Part shown: positions 26,202-35,032 of the stretch, one piece after another | How the letters are laid out: the number at the start of each line of letters is the position of its first letter | Position numbering within the stretch: position 1 is the first letter of the stretch | From: Rhodobacteraceae bacterium Alg238-R152 | GTDB taxonomy: Bacteria > Pseudomonadota > Alphaproteobacteria > Rhodobacterales > Rhodobacteraceae | DNA: 64,000 nucleotides | Direction: 5' to 3' | Assembly: GCA_900537125.1 (NCBI GenBank) | Contig: UNRJ01000002.1 | Location: forward strand, 124,001-188,000 | The notes under the pieces: model-generated | What the model saw: only the letters and a program-made list of their open reading frames with translations | What the model was told of the DNA's origin: nothing | Databases searched by the model: none | Translations under genes and position numbers: made by a program

Positions 26202-27401
26202 ATGAGTACCTCCGCGCCAATCACGCAGGACGTGATGACCATTCCCCGCAAGCTGCCTGAAGGTGGCAAGATCAACCTCGTTGGGTTGAGCCGTGAGAAA
26301 CTGCGCGATGTGCTTATTGAAAACGGCACCAAGGAAAAGCAGGCAAAAATGCGCGTCGGCCAGATTTGGCAGTGGATTTACCAATGGGGTGTGCGCGACT
26401 TCCATGAAATGACCAACCTGTCCAAAGCTTATCGCGCTGAGCTGGATGAGACGTTCGAAATCGCCATTCCTGAGGTGATTACCAAGCAGGTGTCCGAGGA
26501 TGGTACGCGCAAATATCTGGTGCGCATCGCTGGTGGCCATGAGGTTGAGGTGGTCTACATCCCAGAGGCGGATCGCGGCACGCTGTGTATCTCTTCGCAG
26601 GTAGGTTGCACATTGACCTGCTCTTTTTGCCACACTGGCACGCAAAAACTGGTGCGCAATCTGACGTCAGCCGAAATTATCGGCCAGCTGATGATGGCGC
26701 GTGATGATCTGGACGAATGGCCCACACCTGGCACACGCACCACAGAGGACAGCCCGCGCCTTTTGTCCAACATCGTGCTGATGGGTATGGGCGAGCCGCT
26801 TTATAATTTTGACAACGTGCGCGACGCGATGAAGATCGCAATGGACCCGGAAGGCATCCAACTGTCACGCCGCCGCATCACCTTGTCGACCTCCGGTGTG
26901 GTGCCGGAAATTGCCCGCACCGCTGAAGAAATTGGCTGTCTTCTGGCAATCTCGTTCCACGCCACCACCGACGACGTGCGGGATATGTTGGTGCCAATCA
27001 ACAAGCGCTGGAACATCGAAGAGTTGCTGCAAGCGCTGTCGGATTACCCCAAAGTGTCCAACTCCGAGCGCATCACCTTTGAATATGTGATGCTTGACGG
27101 TGTGAACGACAGCAAAGAAGACGCGCATCGTTTGGTGGACCACATCAAGCGGTTCAACATTCCGGCCAAGATCAACCTGATTCCGTTTAACGAATGGCCC
27201 GGCGCGCCGTATAAGCGCAGCTCCAACAACCGGATTCACGCGTTTGCCGACATCATTCACGCGGCAGGCTACTCCAGCCCGATCCGCAAACCGCGAGGCG
27301 AAGACATCATGGCAGCATGTGGTCAGCTCAAATCAGCCACTGAGCGGGCCCGTAAGTCGCGCAAACAGATCGAAGCCGAAACAGGCGTTTCCCAAACTTG
27401 A
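26202..27401 (+). CDS. rlmN: Dual-specificity 23S rRNA/tRNA adenine-C2 methyltransferase
   Basis: Radical-SAM enzyme that methylates C2 of A2503 in 23S rRNA and A37 of some tRNAs. The 399-residue protein has the cluster motif CTLTCSFC, the RlmN-specific VGC preceding it, the [12 protein letters not shown] segment, and the C-terminal catalytic cysteine in [12 protein letters not shown]. Start taken at 26202 (MSTSAP), though other in-frame ATGs lie upstream at 26157 and 26187 and none has a clear ribosome site. Confidence 0.95.
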   Translation: MSTSAPITQDVMTIPRKLPEGGKINLVGLSREKLRDVLIENGTKEKQAKMRVGQIWQWIYQWGVRDFHEMTNLSKAYRAELDETFEIAIPEVITKQVSEDGTRKYLVRIAGGHEVEVVYIPEADRGTLCISSQVGCTLTCSFCHTGTQKLVRNLTSAEIIGQLMMARDDLDEWPTPGTRTTEDSPRLLSNIVLMGMGEPLYNFDNVRDAMKIAMDPEGIQLSRRRITLSTSGVVPEIARTAEEIGCLLAISFHATTDDVRDMLVPINKRWNIEELLQALSDYPKVSNSERITFEYVMLDGVNDSKEDAHRLVDHIKRFNIPAKINLIPFNEWPGAPYKRSSNNRIHAFADIIHAAGYSSPIRKPRGEDIMAACGQLKSATERARKSRKQIEAETGVSQT

Positions 27402-27513
27402 ATGGAGCCTTTTGTTGGCGGTATAAAAGTACAAAACCAATGTATTTTTTACCCTGCTTGCATTGGTGAGCAGGTCCAGCGTATCCAGAAAAGGTGAGCA
27501 GGGGAGCCAGCAA

Positions 27514-28212
27514 ATGCAGCCAGAATACAAGGCCATAGCGAGTCAATCGCTGCTGTTTAGCAGCATGCCGGCAGACGACGCGGAAACGCTGCTGTCGACG
27601 GCACATGTCACGGAATACGACCGAGGGCAGACCATCTTCCTGCAGGGCGAGAAAGCTACTGCAATTTTCATCGTGATTTCTGGTTGGGCAAAACTCTATC
27701 GCATTGCGCCTAGCGGGACCGAGGCGGTGGTTGGTGTCTTCACCCAGGGTCGCAGCTTTGGCGAAGCCTTGGCGTTTCGTGGAGATGTTTATCCAGTCTC
27801 TGCGGAGGCGGTCACGTCACTTAAGCTGATGCGGATAGAAGCGGACGACTATTTGCGGCGTATCCGGGAAACACCGGAGGCCGCGATCTCGCTATTGGCA
27901 TCCACCTTCCGGCATTTGCACAGTCTTGTTGGCCAGATTGAAGCTCTCAAGGCGCGCACCAGTGCCCAGCGGGTTGCCGAGTTTTTGTGTGAGCTTAGCA
28001 ATGCTGAAGAAGGTGCCTGCGAAGTTGTTCTACCTTACGACAAAATTCTGATTGCCGGGCGTTTGGGCATGAAGCCGGAAAGTTTGAGCCGCGCCTTTGT
28101 ACGTCTCAAACCTGAAGGTGTGCAGATCAAACAGAACCTCGCAAAAATCGACGACATCGAACATCTGCGCGTTTATTGCGAAGAAGATCCTGCACAGGCT
28201 TGGACTCGTTGA
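27514..28212 (+). CDS. Crp/Fnr-family regulator, DNR-like, of the denitrification genes
   Basis: A 232-residue regulator with a cyclic-nucleotide-binding-like sensor domain (GQTIFLQGEKATAIFIVISG), a dimerisation helix and a C-terminal HTH with IAGRLGMKPESLSRAF. The E..SR recognition residues are those that in Fnr and Dnr contact the TTGA half-site. It has no N-terminal cysteine cluster, so it is not an oxygen-sensing Fnr; the DNR/NnrR branch, which responds to NO, fits best. It lies 295 bp upstream of nirS. A perfect TTGAC-N4-GTCAA box in that gap is its likely target. ATG at 27514 has GGGGAG upstream. Binding of NO or haem is inference. Confidence 0.85.
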   Translation: MQPEYKAIASQSLLFSSMPADDAETLLSTAHVTEYDRGQTIFLQGEKATAIFIVISGWAKLYRIAPSGTEAVVGVFTQGRSFGEALAFRGDVYPVSAEAVTSLKLMRIEADDYLRRIRETPEAAISLLASTFRHLHSLVGQIEALKARTSAQRVAEFLCELSNAEEGACEVVLPYDKILIAGRLGMKPESLSRAFVRLKPEGVQIKQNLAKIDDIEHLRVYCEEDPAQAWTR

Positions 28213-28432
28213 TACTCATGCGCGAATCTTTTGGGGAATTATACAACGTGTGCAAAAATCTACATTTTGGGCACATGATTTTGAAAGTCAGATTTTCTAC
28301 CTAAGAGAGAGCTTTCCGAAGCGAACTCCCCCTTTTTGAGACTCAAAAACATGTTCGAAAAATTGACATTTTTCTCACAACCCCTTACTTTTAAAGAAAT
28401 AAACCAATCCCCTCTCACTTTCGTGATTGGTG

Positions 28433-28446
28433 TTGACTAATGTCAA
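28433..28446. promoter_or_regulatory. Fnr/Dnr box upstream of nirS
   Basis: TTGACTAATGTCAA, a perfect TTGAC-N4-GTCAA palindrome whose centre is about 68 bp before the nirS ATG. That fits a class II activator site with transcription starting near 28481. The same perfect motif occurs at 43319. Confidence 0.82.
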
Positions 28447-28507
28447 GTTGATGACCCGTACATAGGCGCATTGTCCGCTTGCCTCACCAAGCAAACGGAG
28501 AGTGATC

Positions 28508-30181
28508 ATGTCACTTGGAACCACCCAAAAAATTCGTAAATCGCTCGGGATCGGCCTGGCCATGATGCTCGGCAGCGTTGCTGTTCCTGCATACGCCGAA
28601 GCGCCAATGCTCAGCGAAGAAAAATTCGAAGCGTCCAAACAAAAGTACTTTGAACAATGCGCAGGCTGCCACGGCGTACTGCGCAAGGGCGCAACCGGCA
28701 AAAGTCTTGAGCCAGTTGTAAAAGTCAAAAATGCTGACGGTTCCGTCACAGAGACGGGCACGCTGAAGCTGGGCCAAGAGCGCCTGGAAAAAATCATCGC
28801 CTGGGGTACCGAAGGCGGGATGAACAACTTCTCGGACATCATGACCGAAGAAGAAATCAAAGACATGGCGACCTACATCATGATGGATCCGCCAAAACCA
28901 CCGGAAATGTCTCTTGCTCAAATGAAAGAGACCCGGAAGGTTTATGTCGAAGAAGCTGACTACCCAACTGAGCCGCTCCATGGCCGCAACTGGGAAAACT
29001 TCTTCGTCGTCATCGAGCGTGACGTAGGTAAAGTGGCTGTGATTGACGGCGACACCAAAGAGGTGCTGACCCACATCCCAACCGGCTATGCTGTGCACGT
29101 TCTGAAAGCGTCTGAGCACCATGCCTTGGAAGAGCCTGAAAACCCAGGTCGCTTCTGGTACACAATGGGCCGCGACGGCAAGATGACCAAAATCGACCTC
29201 TGGCAGACTCCAGACAAGATGTTGGTTTCTGAAGTCAAGATTGCTTACGACGCACGTGACGTGGCCGTATCCGGCGACGGTAAATACGTGATTGGTGGCG
29301 GTTACTGGCCTCCACACTTCGCGATTGTTGACGCACAGACCATGGAGCCAGTCAAAGTTGTCTCCACACGTGGTACCAACGTTGACGGCGAGTACGTAGA
29401 AGAAGCCCGTGTGGCCGCGATCTACACCACACCAAACGAGCCAACATGGATCGTTGCGGTGAAAGAACTCGGTCAGCTGTGGCAGGTGGATTACACCGAC
29501 CTGGACAACCTGAAGATCGACAAGATCAACTCAGCGAAGTTCCTGCACGATGGGTTCTTTGATCCAACAGGCCGCTACTTCCAGATCGCTGCCAACGCGT
29601 CCAACAAAATGGTCGTTGTTGACACCGAAACTCACAAACTGGAAGCGATGATCGATACCGCCGCACTGCCACACCCTGGCCCAGGTGCGAACTGGATCGA
29701 CCCGAACTGTGGTCCAGTGGCTGGTACAACCCACCTTGGTGTTGGTGCTGTGACTGTCTGGGGCAACGACCCAGAAGGTCATCCTGACAACGCCTGGAAG
29801 GTCTGCTACGAAACCGAAACTGACGGCGCTGGCCTCTTCATTCGGACCCACCCAGAATCTGACTACATCTGGGCGGACCAAACCAAGCACCCTGAGCCTG
29901 AAATTCAGCAATCGGTGCAGGTCATTTCGAAAGAAACCGGTGAGATTGTGAAAACAATCCAGATCACTGAAGACGAAGGTTCTGCCGCTGTGCACTTTGA
30001 ATTCAATGCTGACGGTTCTGAGGTTTGGGTTTCCAAATGGAACCTCTCAGACTCTCTGGAGCCAAATGGTGAGATCGTGATCTTCGATGCCAAAACACTC
30101 GAAGAGATCGGCCGGATCAAAGGTCTGTTTGCTCCAACCGGTAAGTTCAACGTCTACAACCGTTCGAACCACGTGACCTAA
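28508..30181 (+). CDS. nirS: Cytochrome cd1 nitrite reductase
   Basis: Periplasmic enzyme that reduces nitrite to nitric oxide. The 557-residue precursor has a signal peptide (cleavage near VPAYA, residue 30). The cytochrome c domain has CAGCH at 51-55, and an eight-bladed haem-d1 propeller starts near residue 140. Its closing segment, ENDGAVI-like in NirN, here reads LSDSLEPNGEIVIFDAKTLEE. Start is the ATG at 28508 with GGAG upstream; a GTG two codons earlier would sit in that site. It heads the nir genes and is followed by a strong hairpin that should make it the most abundant message of the locus. Haem d1 is supplied by the downstream genes. Confidence 0.96.
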   Translation: MSLGTTQKIRKSLGIGLAMMLGSVAVPAYAEAPMLSEEKFEASKQKYFEQCAGCHGVLRKGATGKSLEPVVKVKNADGSVTETGTLKLGQERLEKIIAWGTEGGMNNFSDIMTEEEIKDMATYIMMDPPKPPEMSLAQMKETRKVYVEEADYPTEPLHGRNWENFFVVIERDVGKVAVIDGDTKEVLTHIPTGYAVHVLKASEHHALEEPENPGRFWYTMGRDGKMTKIDLWQTPDKMLVSEVKIAYDARDVAVSGDGKYVIGGGYWPPHFAIVDAQTMEPVKVVSTRGTNVDGEYVEEARVAAIYTTPNEPTWIVAVKELGQLWQVDYTDLDNLKIDKINSAKFLHDGFFDPTGRYFQIAANASNKMVVVDTETHKLEAMIDTAALPHPGPGANWIDPNCGPVAGTTHLGVGAVTVWGNDPEGHPDNAWKVCYETETDGAGLFIRTHPESDYIWADQTKHPEPEIQQSVQVISKETGEIVKTIQITEDEGSAAVHFEFNADGSEVWVSKWNLSDSLEPNGEIVIFDAKTLEEIGRIKGLFAPTGKFNVYNRSNHVT

Positions 30182-30204
30182 GGGTCAGATCGAAAATTCC
30201 CAAG

Positions 30205-30236
30205 GAGGGGCGGGCCAGGCGCCCGCCCCTCTGTTT
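30205..30236 (+). terminator. Terminator/attenuator after nirS
   Basis: GAGGGGCGGG (30205-30214) pairs perfectly with CCCGCCCCTC (30222-30231) around a 7-base loop, followed by TGTTTTT. It lies between nirS and nirT, which are in the same direction, so it probably lets only part of the transcription through. Confidence 0.9.
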
Positions 30237-30287
30237 TTCGCCGGTCCGCATTCAGGGACCGACCCACAGCCAAAACGGAGCATGGAC

Positions 30288-32108
30288 ATGTCGAAGTCCG
30301 ATGACCAAGAGCCAAAAGCCCCAATTTGGCGCCGCTATTTTATATGGGGAATGCCTCTCGCAGGTATCCTAGGCGTCTTTGTGGCCGGCATTATCTTCTG
30401 GGGTGGTTTCAACACCGCCATGGAAGCCACCAACAGCAAGGAATTCTGTGTGTCCTGTCACGAAATGGAAGATTTTGTGTATCAGGAATACAAAGGAACC
30501 ATTCACGATGTGAACCGTTCGGGCGTGGGCGCAGTCTGCTCAGACTGTCACGTGCCGAAAGACTGGACGCATAAGATCATCCGCAAGATCAAAGCGTCAC
30601 GTGAGGTCTGGGGCAAGATCACAGGCACCATCAACACACCGGAGAAATTTGATGCCAAGCGTCTTCATCTGGCGATGAACGAATGGCAGCGCATGAAAAA
30701 AACCGACTCGATTGAGTGCCGGAATTGCCACGACTTTGAGAGCATGATGCCGGAGTTTCAAAAACCTCGGGCGCGTGTGCAGCACTTGAATGCAATGAAA
30801 ACCGGCCAAACCTGTATCGACTGCCACAAAGGCATTGCGCACTCCAATGTGCGGGATCGCGCGGATGAGGAGTATCTGGAAGCGCTGGAAGCGCCAAACC
30901 CAGATTTCATTCGAGAAGTTCCCGCCGCGTATCTGGAAAGCCTGGCACGGATTGAAGCAATCGAAGCGGAAGAAGAGGCCGCCAAGAAAGCGGAAACTGC
31001 TGCTGCAAAAGAGAAGCTGAAGTCTGCGGTTGCAGCGGCACGTGCGGATGAGCGCGCCAAAGTGGAAGCGGAACTGGCCGCAGCCAATTCTGGCGGAGAT
31101 GCTGCTGCAGAACCGGCGGCGTCTGGTGACGCAGTTGGTGCCAACGTCAATTGGGACGGCATCGACAGTGCAGATTTGACCTTGTTCTACCCTGGTCAGG
31201 CCTCATTTGAATGGGTTCAAAACGGCGGCACACACGGTGGTGCCCGTCCTCTGACCAAAGGGGGCGATCAATGTACCACCTGTCACGCCAAAGAGCTCGA
31301 AACGATCGGAAACAAGATTGTTGCAGGCGGCGGCGGTAAGAAAGACGAACTGGAGCCAACCCCAATCCCAGGCAAACGCGGCACTATCCCTGCCACGCTG
31401 CAAGCGGCGCATGACGGTGAAAACGTCTACTTCCGCCTGCAATGGGAAGATGCTGGCCACAATCCGGCACCCTTTGTAGATGGCGGCAAGATGGACCCGG
31501 ACAATCAGGTCAAAGTTGGCATGATGATCACCGGCACTGGCATTGAAATGGGGGAACAGGTCGGTTGCTGGGCAACCTGTCACGCAGACAACACCTACAT
31601 GCCGTTTGCGCCCGATGCTGCCGGCTTGGCGGAAAATGGCGATGCTGTTGCACGTCTAGGTGTGAGCGACTCGATCACCAAATACCTGACCGAAAGCCGC
31701 ACCAAAGTGGAGGTCAAAGGCCGTCGCGGCAAAGCGCAGGGTGGCTGGGCCAACCTGAAGGAGCAGGGCGAAGTTGATCAACTGCTCGCAGACGGTGCCT
31801 TCATGGATCTGATGCGCGTCTATGCTGATGGCACCTCGGAAAATGGCTATCTTCTGGAAAGCCGGACTGTGAACGACGGCGAGATGGCGGGCGAAGCCAA
31901 TCTGTCGGTGGATGGCACCTGGACCGTCACCTTCTCTCGGCCATTGGTTGGTGGTGAAGGCGATGTCGCACTGGAAGCGGGCAAGACCTACACCGTGGGT
32001 TTTGCGATCCACGATGACTACTCAGATGCGCGGTTCCACCACGTCACACTCAATCTTGGGTTGGCGCTGGACAACGCGGATGCTGACATCAACGTTGTAG
32101 GCCAATAA
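30288..32108 (+). CDS. nirT: NirT/NapC-type tetrahaem cytochrome fused to an additional haem-binding domain
   Basis: Quinol-oxidising membrane cytochrome, expected to pass electrons to periplasmic nitrite reductase. Residues 15-45 form one transmembrane anchor. The NapC/NirT part has four haem motifs: CVSCH (54-58), CSDCH (84), CRNCH (144) and CIDCH (176). An Ala/Glu/Lys-rich coiled-coil linker (about 205-270) follows. The roughly 320-residue C-terminal domain has CTTCH (329) and an unusual CWATCH (427-432, CX3CH), and resembles the haem-binding EB_dh/DMSO-reductase gamma fold. At 606 residues it is about three times the usual NirT length. ATG at 30288 is preferred (GGAG seven bases upstream). 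Confidence 0.88.
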   Translation: MSKSDDQEPKAPIWRRYFIWGMPLAGILGVFVAGIIFWGGFNTAMEATNSKEFCVSCHEMEDFVYQEYKGTIHDVNRSGVGAVCSDCHVPKDWTHKIIRKIKASREVWGKITGTINTPEKFDAKRLHLAMNEWQRMKKTDSIECRNCHDFESMMPEFQKPRARVQHLNAMKTGQTCIDCHKGIAHSNVRDRADEEYLEALEAPNPDFIREVPAAYLESLARIEAIEAEEEAAKKAETAAAKEKLKSAVAAARADERAKVEAELAAANSGGDAAAEPAASGDAVGANVNWDGIDSADLTLFYPGQASFEWVQNGGTHGGARPLTKGGDQCTTCHAKELETIGNKIVAGGGGKKDELEPTPIPGKRGTIPATLQAAHDGENVYFRLQWEDAGHNPAPFVDGGKMDPDNQVKVGMMITGTGIEMGEQVGCWATCHADNTYMPFAPDAAGLAENGDAVARLGVSDSITKYLTESRTKVEVKGRRGKAQGGWANLKEQGEVDQLLADGAFMDLMRVYADGTSENGYLLESRTVNDGEMAGEANLSVDGTWTVTFSRPLVGGEGDVALEAGKTYTVGFAIHDDYSDARFHHVTLNLGLALDNADADINVVGQ

Positions 32109-32113
32109 ACTCC

Positions 32114-32146
32114 AAAACGGCGGCCGATATACTGGCCGCCGTTTTT
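32114..32146 (+). terminator. Terminator after nirT
   Basis: AAAACGGCGGCC (32114-32125) pairs perfectly with GGCCGCCGTTTT (32134-32145) around an 8-base loop and is followed by more T. It separates nirT from the cupredoxin gene. Confidence 0.9.
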
Positions 32147-32171
32147 CCGTTTTTAGTTGGAAGGAAGACAA

Positions 32172-32588
32172 ATGCTCAATCGGTTGACTGCTCTTGTTTT
32201 GCCTGTTTCGGTCGCGCTCTACGCGGCTTCGTCTGCTTTTGCAGATGAGGACACTGCGGCGCTCTGCTCTGAGGCTGAAGAGCGCTATGTCGAAATGTTT
32301 GGTGCTCCGTCAGCTGATGCCGAAGGTGTGGTTGTGGTGAAGATGTACAAATACAATTTCTGCCCCGCCACCATTACTGTTCCAGTTGGCACAACCGTGC
32401 GTTGGGCCAACGTCGACAAGCGCACCAGCCACAGCGTGAAAGTGCCAGATGAACCTGAAAGTGATCGGGCCTTCCCTGAAGAAGTGATCGAGTTCACATT
32501 CCTGATCGAAGGCGATCAAGATTATCTGTGTGGCCCCCATTGGGAGACCCAAAAAATGATTGGCATGGTCACGGTAGTGGCTGAATAG
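32172..32588 (+). CDS. Periplasmic cupredoxin (probable electron donor in denitrification)
   Basis: A 138-residue small blue copper-type protein. The signal peptide has cleavage near SSAFA, residue 24. The plastocyanin/azurin core has ligands His87 (TSHSVKV), Cys120, His123 (YLCGPHWE) and Met129 or Met132. It has an N-terminal extension containing one extra Cys (residue 32), possibly paired with Cys64 in YNFCPATI. Its place between nirT and nirE suggests it shuttles electrons to NirS, alongside or instead of cytochrome c551. It is not clearly azurin or pseudoazurin by sequence. ATG at 32172 has GGAAGGAAG upstream. Bounded by hairpins on both sides. Confidence 0.85.
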   Translation: MLNRLTALVLPVSVALYAASSAFADEDTAALCSEAEERYVEMFGAPSADAEGVVVVKMYKYNFCPATITVPVGTTVRWANVDKRTSHSVKVPDEPESDRAFPEEVIEFTFLIEGDQDYLCGPHWETQKMIGMVTVVAE

Positions 32589-32635
32589 CCTTTCCAAAAA
32601 ACCACATTTTCAATTGATGTTTTGGCCAATGAAAT

Positions 32636-32661
32636 AAGGCGTCCCAAAAGTGGGGCGCCTT
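32636..32661 (+). terminator. Hairpin after the cupredoxin gene
   Basis: AAGGCGTCCCA (32636-32646) pairs with TGGGGCGCCTT (32651-32661) with one G-T pair and a 4-base loop. There is no long T-run, so it may act as an RNA-end stabiliser or a weak terminator before nirE. The rest of the 233-bp gap shows no clear Fnr box. Confidence 0.6.
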
Positions 32662-32821
32662 AGCATATGTCAAGGAATCATCCGGCCATTCCCGCCAATT
32701 TGCTCTCATAAACCGGCCCAAGCCTCACCCGCTGGCAATGTCTCGTAAGTGCGCATCTAGCGCCGTCTTTGCCTGTGTCGTGTGGTGATCAGCCAGCCAC
32801 AAGATGACGAGCGAGAGAGAT

Positions 32822-33586
32822 ATGACCGGTAAAGTTTACCTGATTGGCGCAGGCCCCGGAGACCCGGAGCTGATGACCGTAAAAGCCATCCGTATGATGA
32901 AAGAGGCGGACGCCGTGGTCTATGATCGGCTGGTCTCTGACGAGATCATTGCCATGGCCAACCCTGATGCCAAGATGATCTTTGTGGGCAAATCCCCCAA
33001 GTGCCATACGGTGCCGCAGAAACGCATCAACGAAATCCTTGCCGAAGAAGCGCTCGCAGGCCGCACAGTGGCGCGCCTTAAGGGTGGTGACCCGTTGATC
33101 TTTGGTCGTGGGTCTGAAGAAGCGGCGCATTTGATCGAACAGGGCATCGAAATTGAATACGCGCCGGGCATCACCGCTGCCCAAGGCGCGGCCAGTGTGA
33201 CCGGCGTGCCGCTCACTCACCGCGGTTTGGCCACTGGTGTGCAATATGTGACCGGCCACCGTCAGGCCGACAATGCGCTTGATCTCGATTGGAAAAAGCT
33301 GGCTGATCCGGACACCACTTTGGTGGTCTACATGGGCGTGGCCAACATTGGCCAGATCGCCGTGGGCCTGATGACCGAAGGCTTGCCCGGCTCGACCCCG
33401 GTGATGGCCATCTCCCGTGTCTCTGCAGCCGATGAAAGCCGGATGATTTCGACCCTCAACCGTGTGGCGCAAGACAGCCGCGATGCGGGGCTCAAACCGC
33501 CAACGCTCTTCGTGATCGGCAAAGTGGTCTCGCTTTATGACAGCGCCTCGCTGACGCCGGAAAATGGGGTTGCCGCCCATGCGTAA
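32822..33586 (+). CDS. nirE: Uroporphyrinogen-III C-methyltransferase for haem d1 synthesis
   Basis: SAM-dependent methylation of uroporphyrinogen III at C2 and C7 to precorrin-2, the entry step of haem d1 synthesis. The 254-residue protein has the SUMT motifs VYLIGAGPGDPELMTVKA, VARLKGGDPLIFGRGSEE and a late TLFVIGKVV. It lacks the CysG dehydrogenase/chelatase part, so siroheme completion must come from other enzymes. Start is the ATG at 32822 with GAGAGA upstream; ATG at 32804 has no site. Its stop overlaps nirC. Context makes it NirE rather than CobA. Confidence 0.93.
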   Translation: MTGKVYLIGAGPGDPELMTVKAIRMMKEADAVVYDRLVSDEIIAMANPDAKMIFVGKSPKCHTVPQKRINEILAEEALAGRTVARLKGGDPLIFGRGSEEAAHLIEQGIEIEYAPGITAAQGAASVTGVPLTHRGLATGVQYVTGHRQADNALDLDWKKLADPDTTLVVYMGVANIGQIAVGLMTEGLPGSTPVMAISRVSAADESRMISTLNRVAQDSRDAGLKPPTLFVIGKVVSLYDSASLTPENGVAAHA

Positions 33587-33884
33587 CCTTTTGGCATTGC
33601 TGCTCCTCGCAGGCACCGCTGCTGCTGGGGAGCCTACGTTGGACCCCATCAAGCTGGAGCGGTTTGTGCTGCAGGATTGTGGTTCGTGCCATGGCTTGAC
33701 GCTGAAAGGTGGTCTGGGGCCGGACATTCGGCCTGAGACCATCGAACATTATGACGCCGAGGGGCTAAAGGCCGTGATCCTCGACGGTATTCCCGACACC
33801 GCAATGCCGCCATGGCGCCCTCTTATTACTGAGGCTGAGGCCGATTGGATTGCGGAGTATTTGTTGAAAGGACAGACACCATGA
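33579..33884 (+). CDS. nirC: Small c-type cytochrome NirC
   Basis: A 101-residue periplasmic monohaem cytochrome with a short signal peptide (cleavage near residue 16-17), CGSCH at 34-38 and a probable Met ligand in MPPW. NirC has been assigned roles as an electron carrier to NirS and in the last stages of haem d1 maturation. It overlaps the nirE stop by eight bases and the nirF start as ATGA, so the three genes are translationally coupled. Confidence 0.92.
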   Translation: MRNLLALLLLAGTAAAGEPTLDPIKLERFVLQDCGSCHGLTLKGGLGPDIRPETIEHYDAEGLKAVILDGIPDTAMPPWRPLITEAEADWIAEYLLKGQTP

Positions 33885-35029
33885 AAAGCCTGATTTCCGC
33901 CTTGGCTGTGGCCGCAGCCATGGGAACCGCCGCGTTTGCTGAAACCATCGCCACCGGCGATCTGGGCCTGATCATTGAGCGTGCCAAAGGCTCGGTACTG
34001 TTGGTGGATCAATCTGAGCGGGCCTCTTTGGCGCGCATCGAAGGCTTGGGCGATCTCTCCCACGCCTCGATGGTCTACTCGTCCGATGAGCGCTATGCCT
34101 ACGTGTTTGGTCGCGACGGTGGTTTGACCAAGGTCGACATCGTGGAACGCAAGATTGCCAACCGTGTGGTGCAGGCCGGCAACTCCATTGGCGGCGCGAT
34201 TTCGGATGACGGCACATTGGTGGCCGTGTCCAATTATGAGCCCGGCGGTGTGCGCATCTTTGATGCCGACACGCTGGAACTGGTCGCAGACATTCCGACA
34301 GACAGCAAAACCATTGGTCTCGTCGACGCGCCGGGGCGCCGGTTCGTCTTTACGATGTGGGACACGGGCGAGACTTGGATTGCTGATCTGTCGGGATCCG
34401 AGATGCAGATCACCAAGATCCCTGACATGGGGGAAAACCCCTATGACGCGCTGATCACCGGCAACGGGCGCACCTACATCACTGGCCTGTTTGGCGAAGA
34501 CGGCCTGACTGCGCTGGACCTCTGGGAAGATGACCCCAAGCCCATCCGTGTGCTGCCAAACTATGGCCGCGGGCAGGAAGAAATGCCGGTTTACAAGATG
34601 CCGCATTTAGAAGGTTGGGCTTTAACAGGGTCTGAATTTGTCCTTCCGGCGGTCGGTCACCACGAAGTGCTCTGGATCGATGCCAACACGCTGGAAGAGA
34701 CTGCGCGCACCAAGACCTATTCACAACCGGTGTTTGCCATGGCGCGGCCTGATGGCCGTCAGGTCTGGGTGAACTTTGCCCACCCGATGAACGACACCAT
34801 TCAGGTGATCGACACAGTAAGCAAAGAGATCATCCACGAGTTCAAACCCGGTCCAGCTGTCTTGCACATGGAGTTCACGCCACGCGGTCACGAAATCTGG
34901 TTGAGCGTGCGGGATGAGAACAAGGTGAAGGTCTACGACACCCACACCTTCGAGCTGCTGCGCGAGATCGATGCGGACAGCCCCTCGGGCATCTTCTTCA
35001 CCGCGCGTGCGCACCGGACGGGGCTCTAA
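33881..35029 (+). CDS. nirF: Haem d1 biosynthesis protein NirF
   Basis: A 382-residue periplasmic eight-bladed propeller homologous to the d1 domain of NirS but without the cytochrome c part. It is indispensable for haem d1 formation, and structural work has suggested action on a late d1 precursor, possibly lactone hydrolysis. A signal peptide is visible (MKSLISALAVAAAMGTAAFA, cleavage near residue 20). Propeller repeats such as YAYVFGRDGGLTKVDI and YDALITGNGRTYITG follow. Starts inside the nirC stop (ATGA). Confidence 0.93.
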   Translation: MKSLISALAVAAAMGTAAFAETIATGDLGLIIERAKGSVLLVDQSERASLARIEGLGDLSHASMVYSSDERYAYVFGRDGGLTKVDIVERKIANRVVQAGNSIGGAISDDGTLVAVSNYEPGGVRIFDADTLELVADIPTDSKTIGLVDAPGRRFVFTMWDTGETWIADLSGSEMQITKIPDMGENPYDALITGNGRTYITGLFGEDGLTALDLWEDDPKPIRVLPNYGRGQEEMPVYKMPHLEGWALTGSEFVLPAVGHHEVLWIDANTLEETARTKTYSQPVFAMARPDGRQVWVNFAHPMNDTIQVIDTVSKEIIHEFKPGPAVLHMEFTPRGHEIWLSVRDENKVKVYDTHTFELLREIDADSPSGIFFTARAHRTGL

Positions 35030-35032
35030 GCG

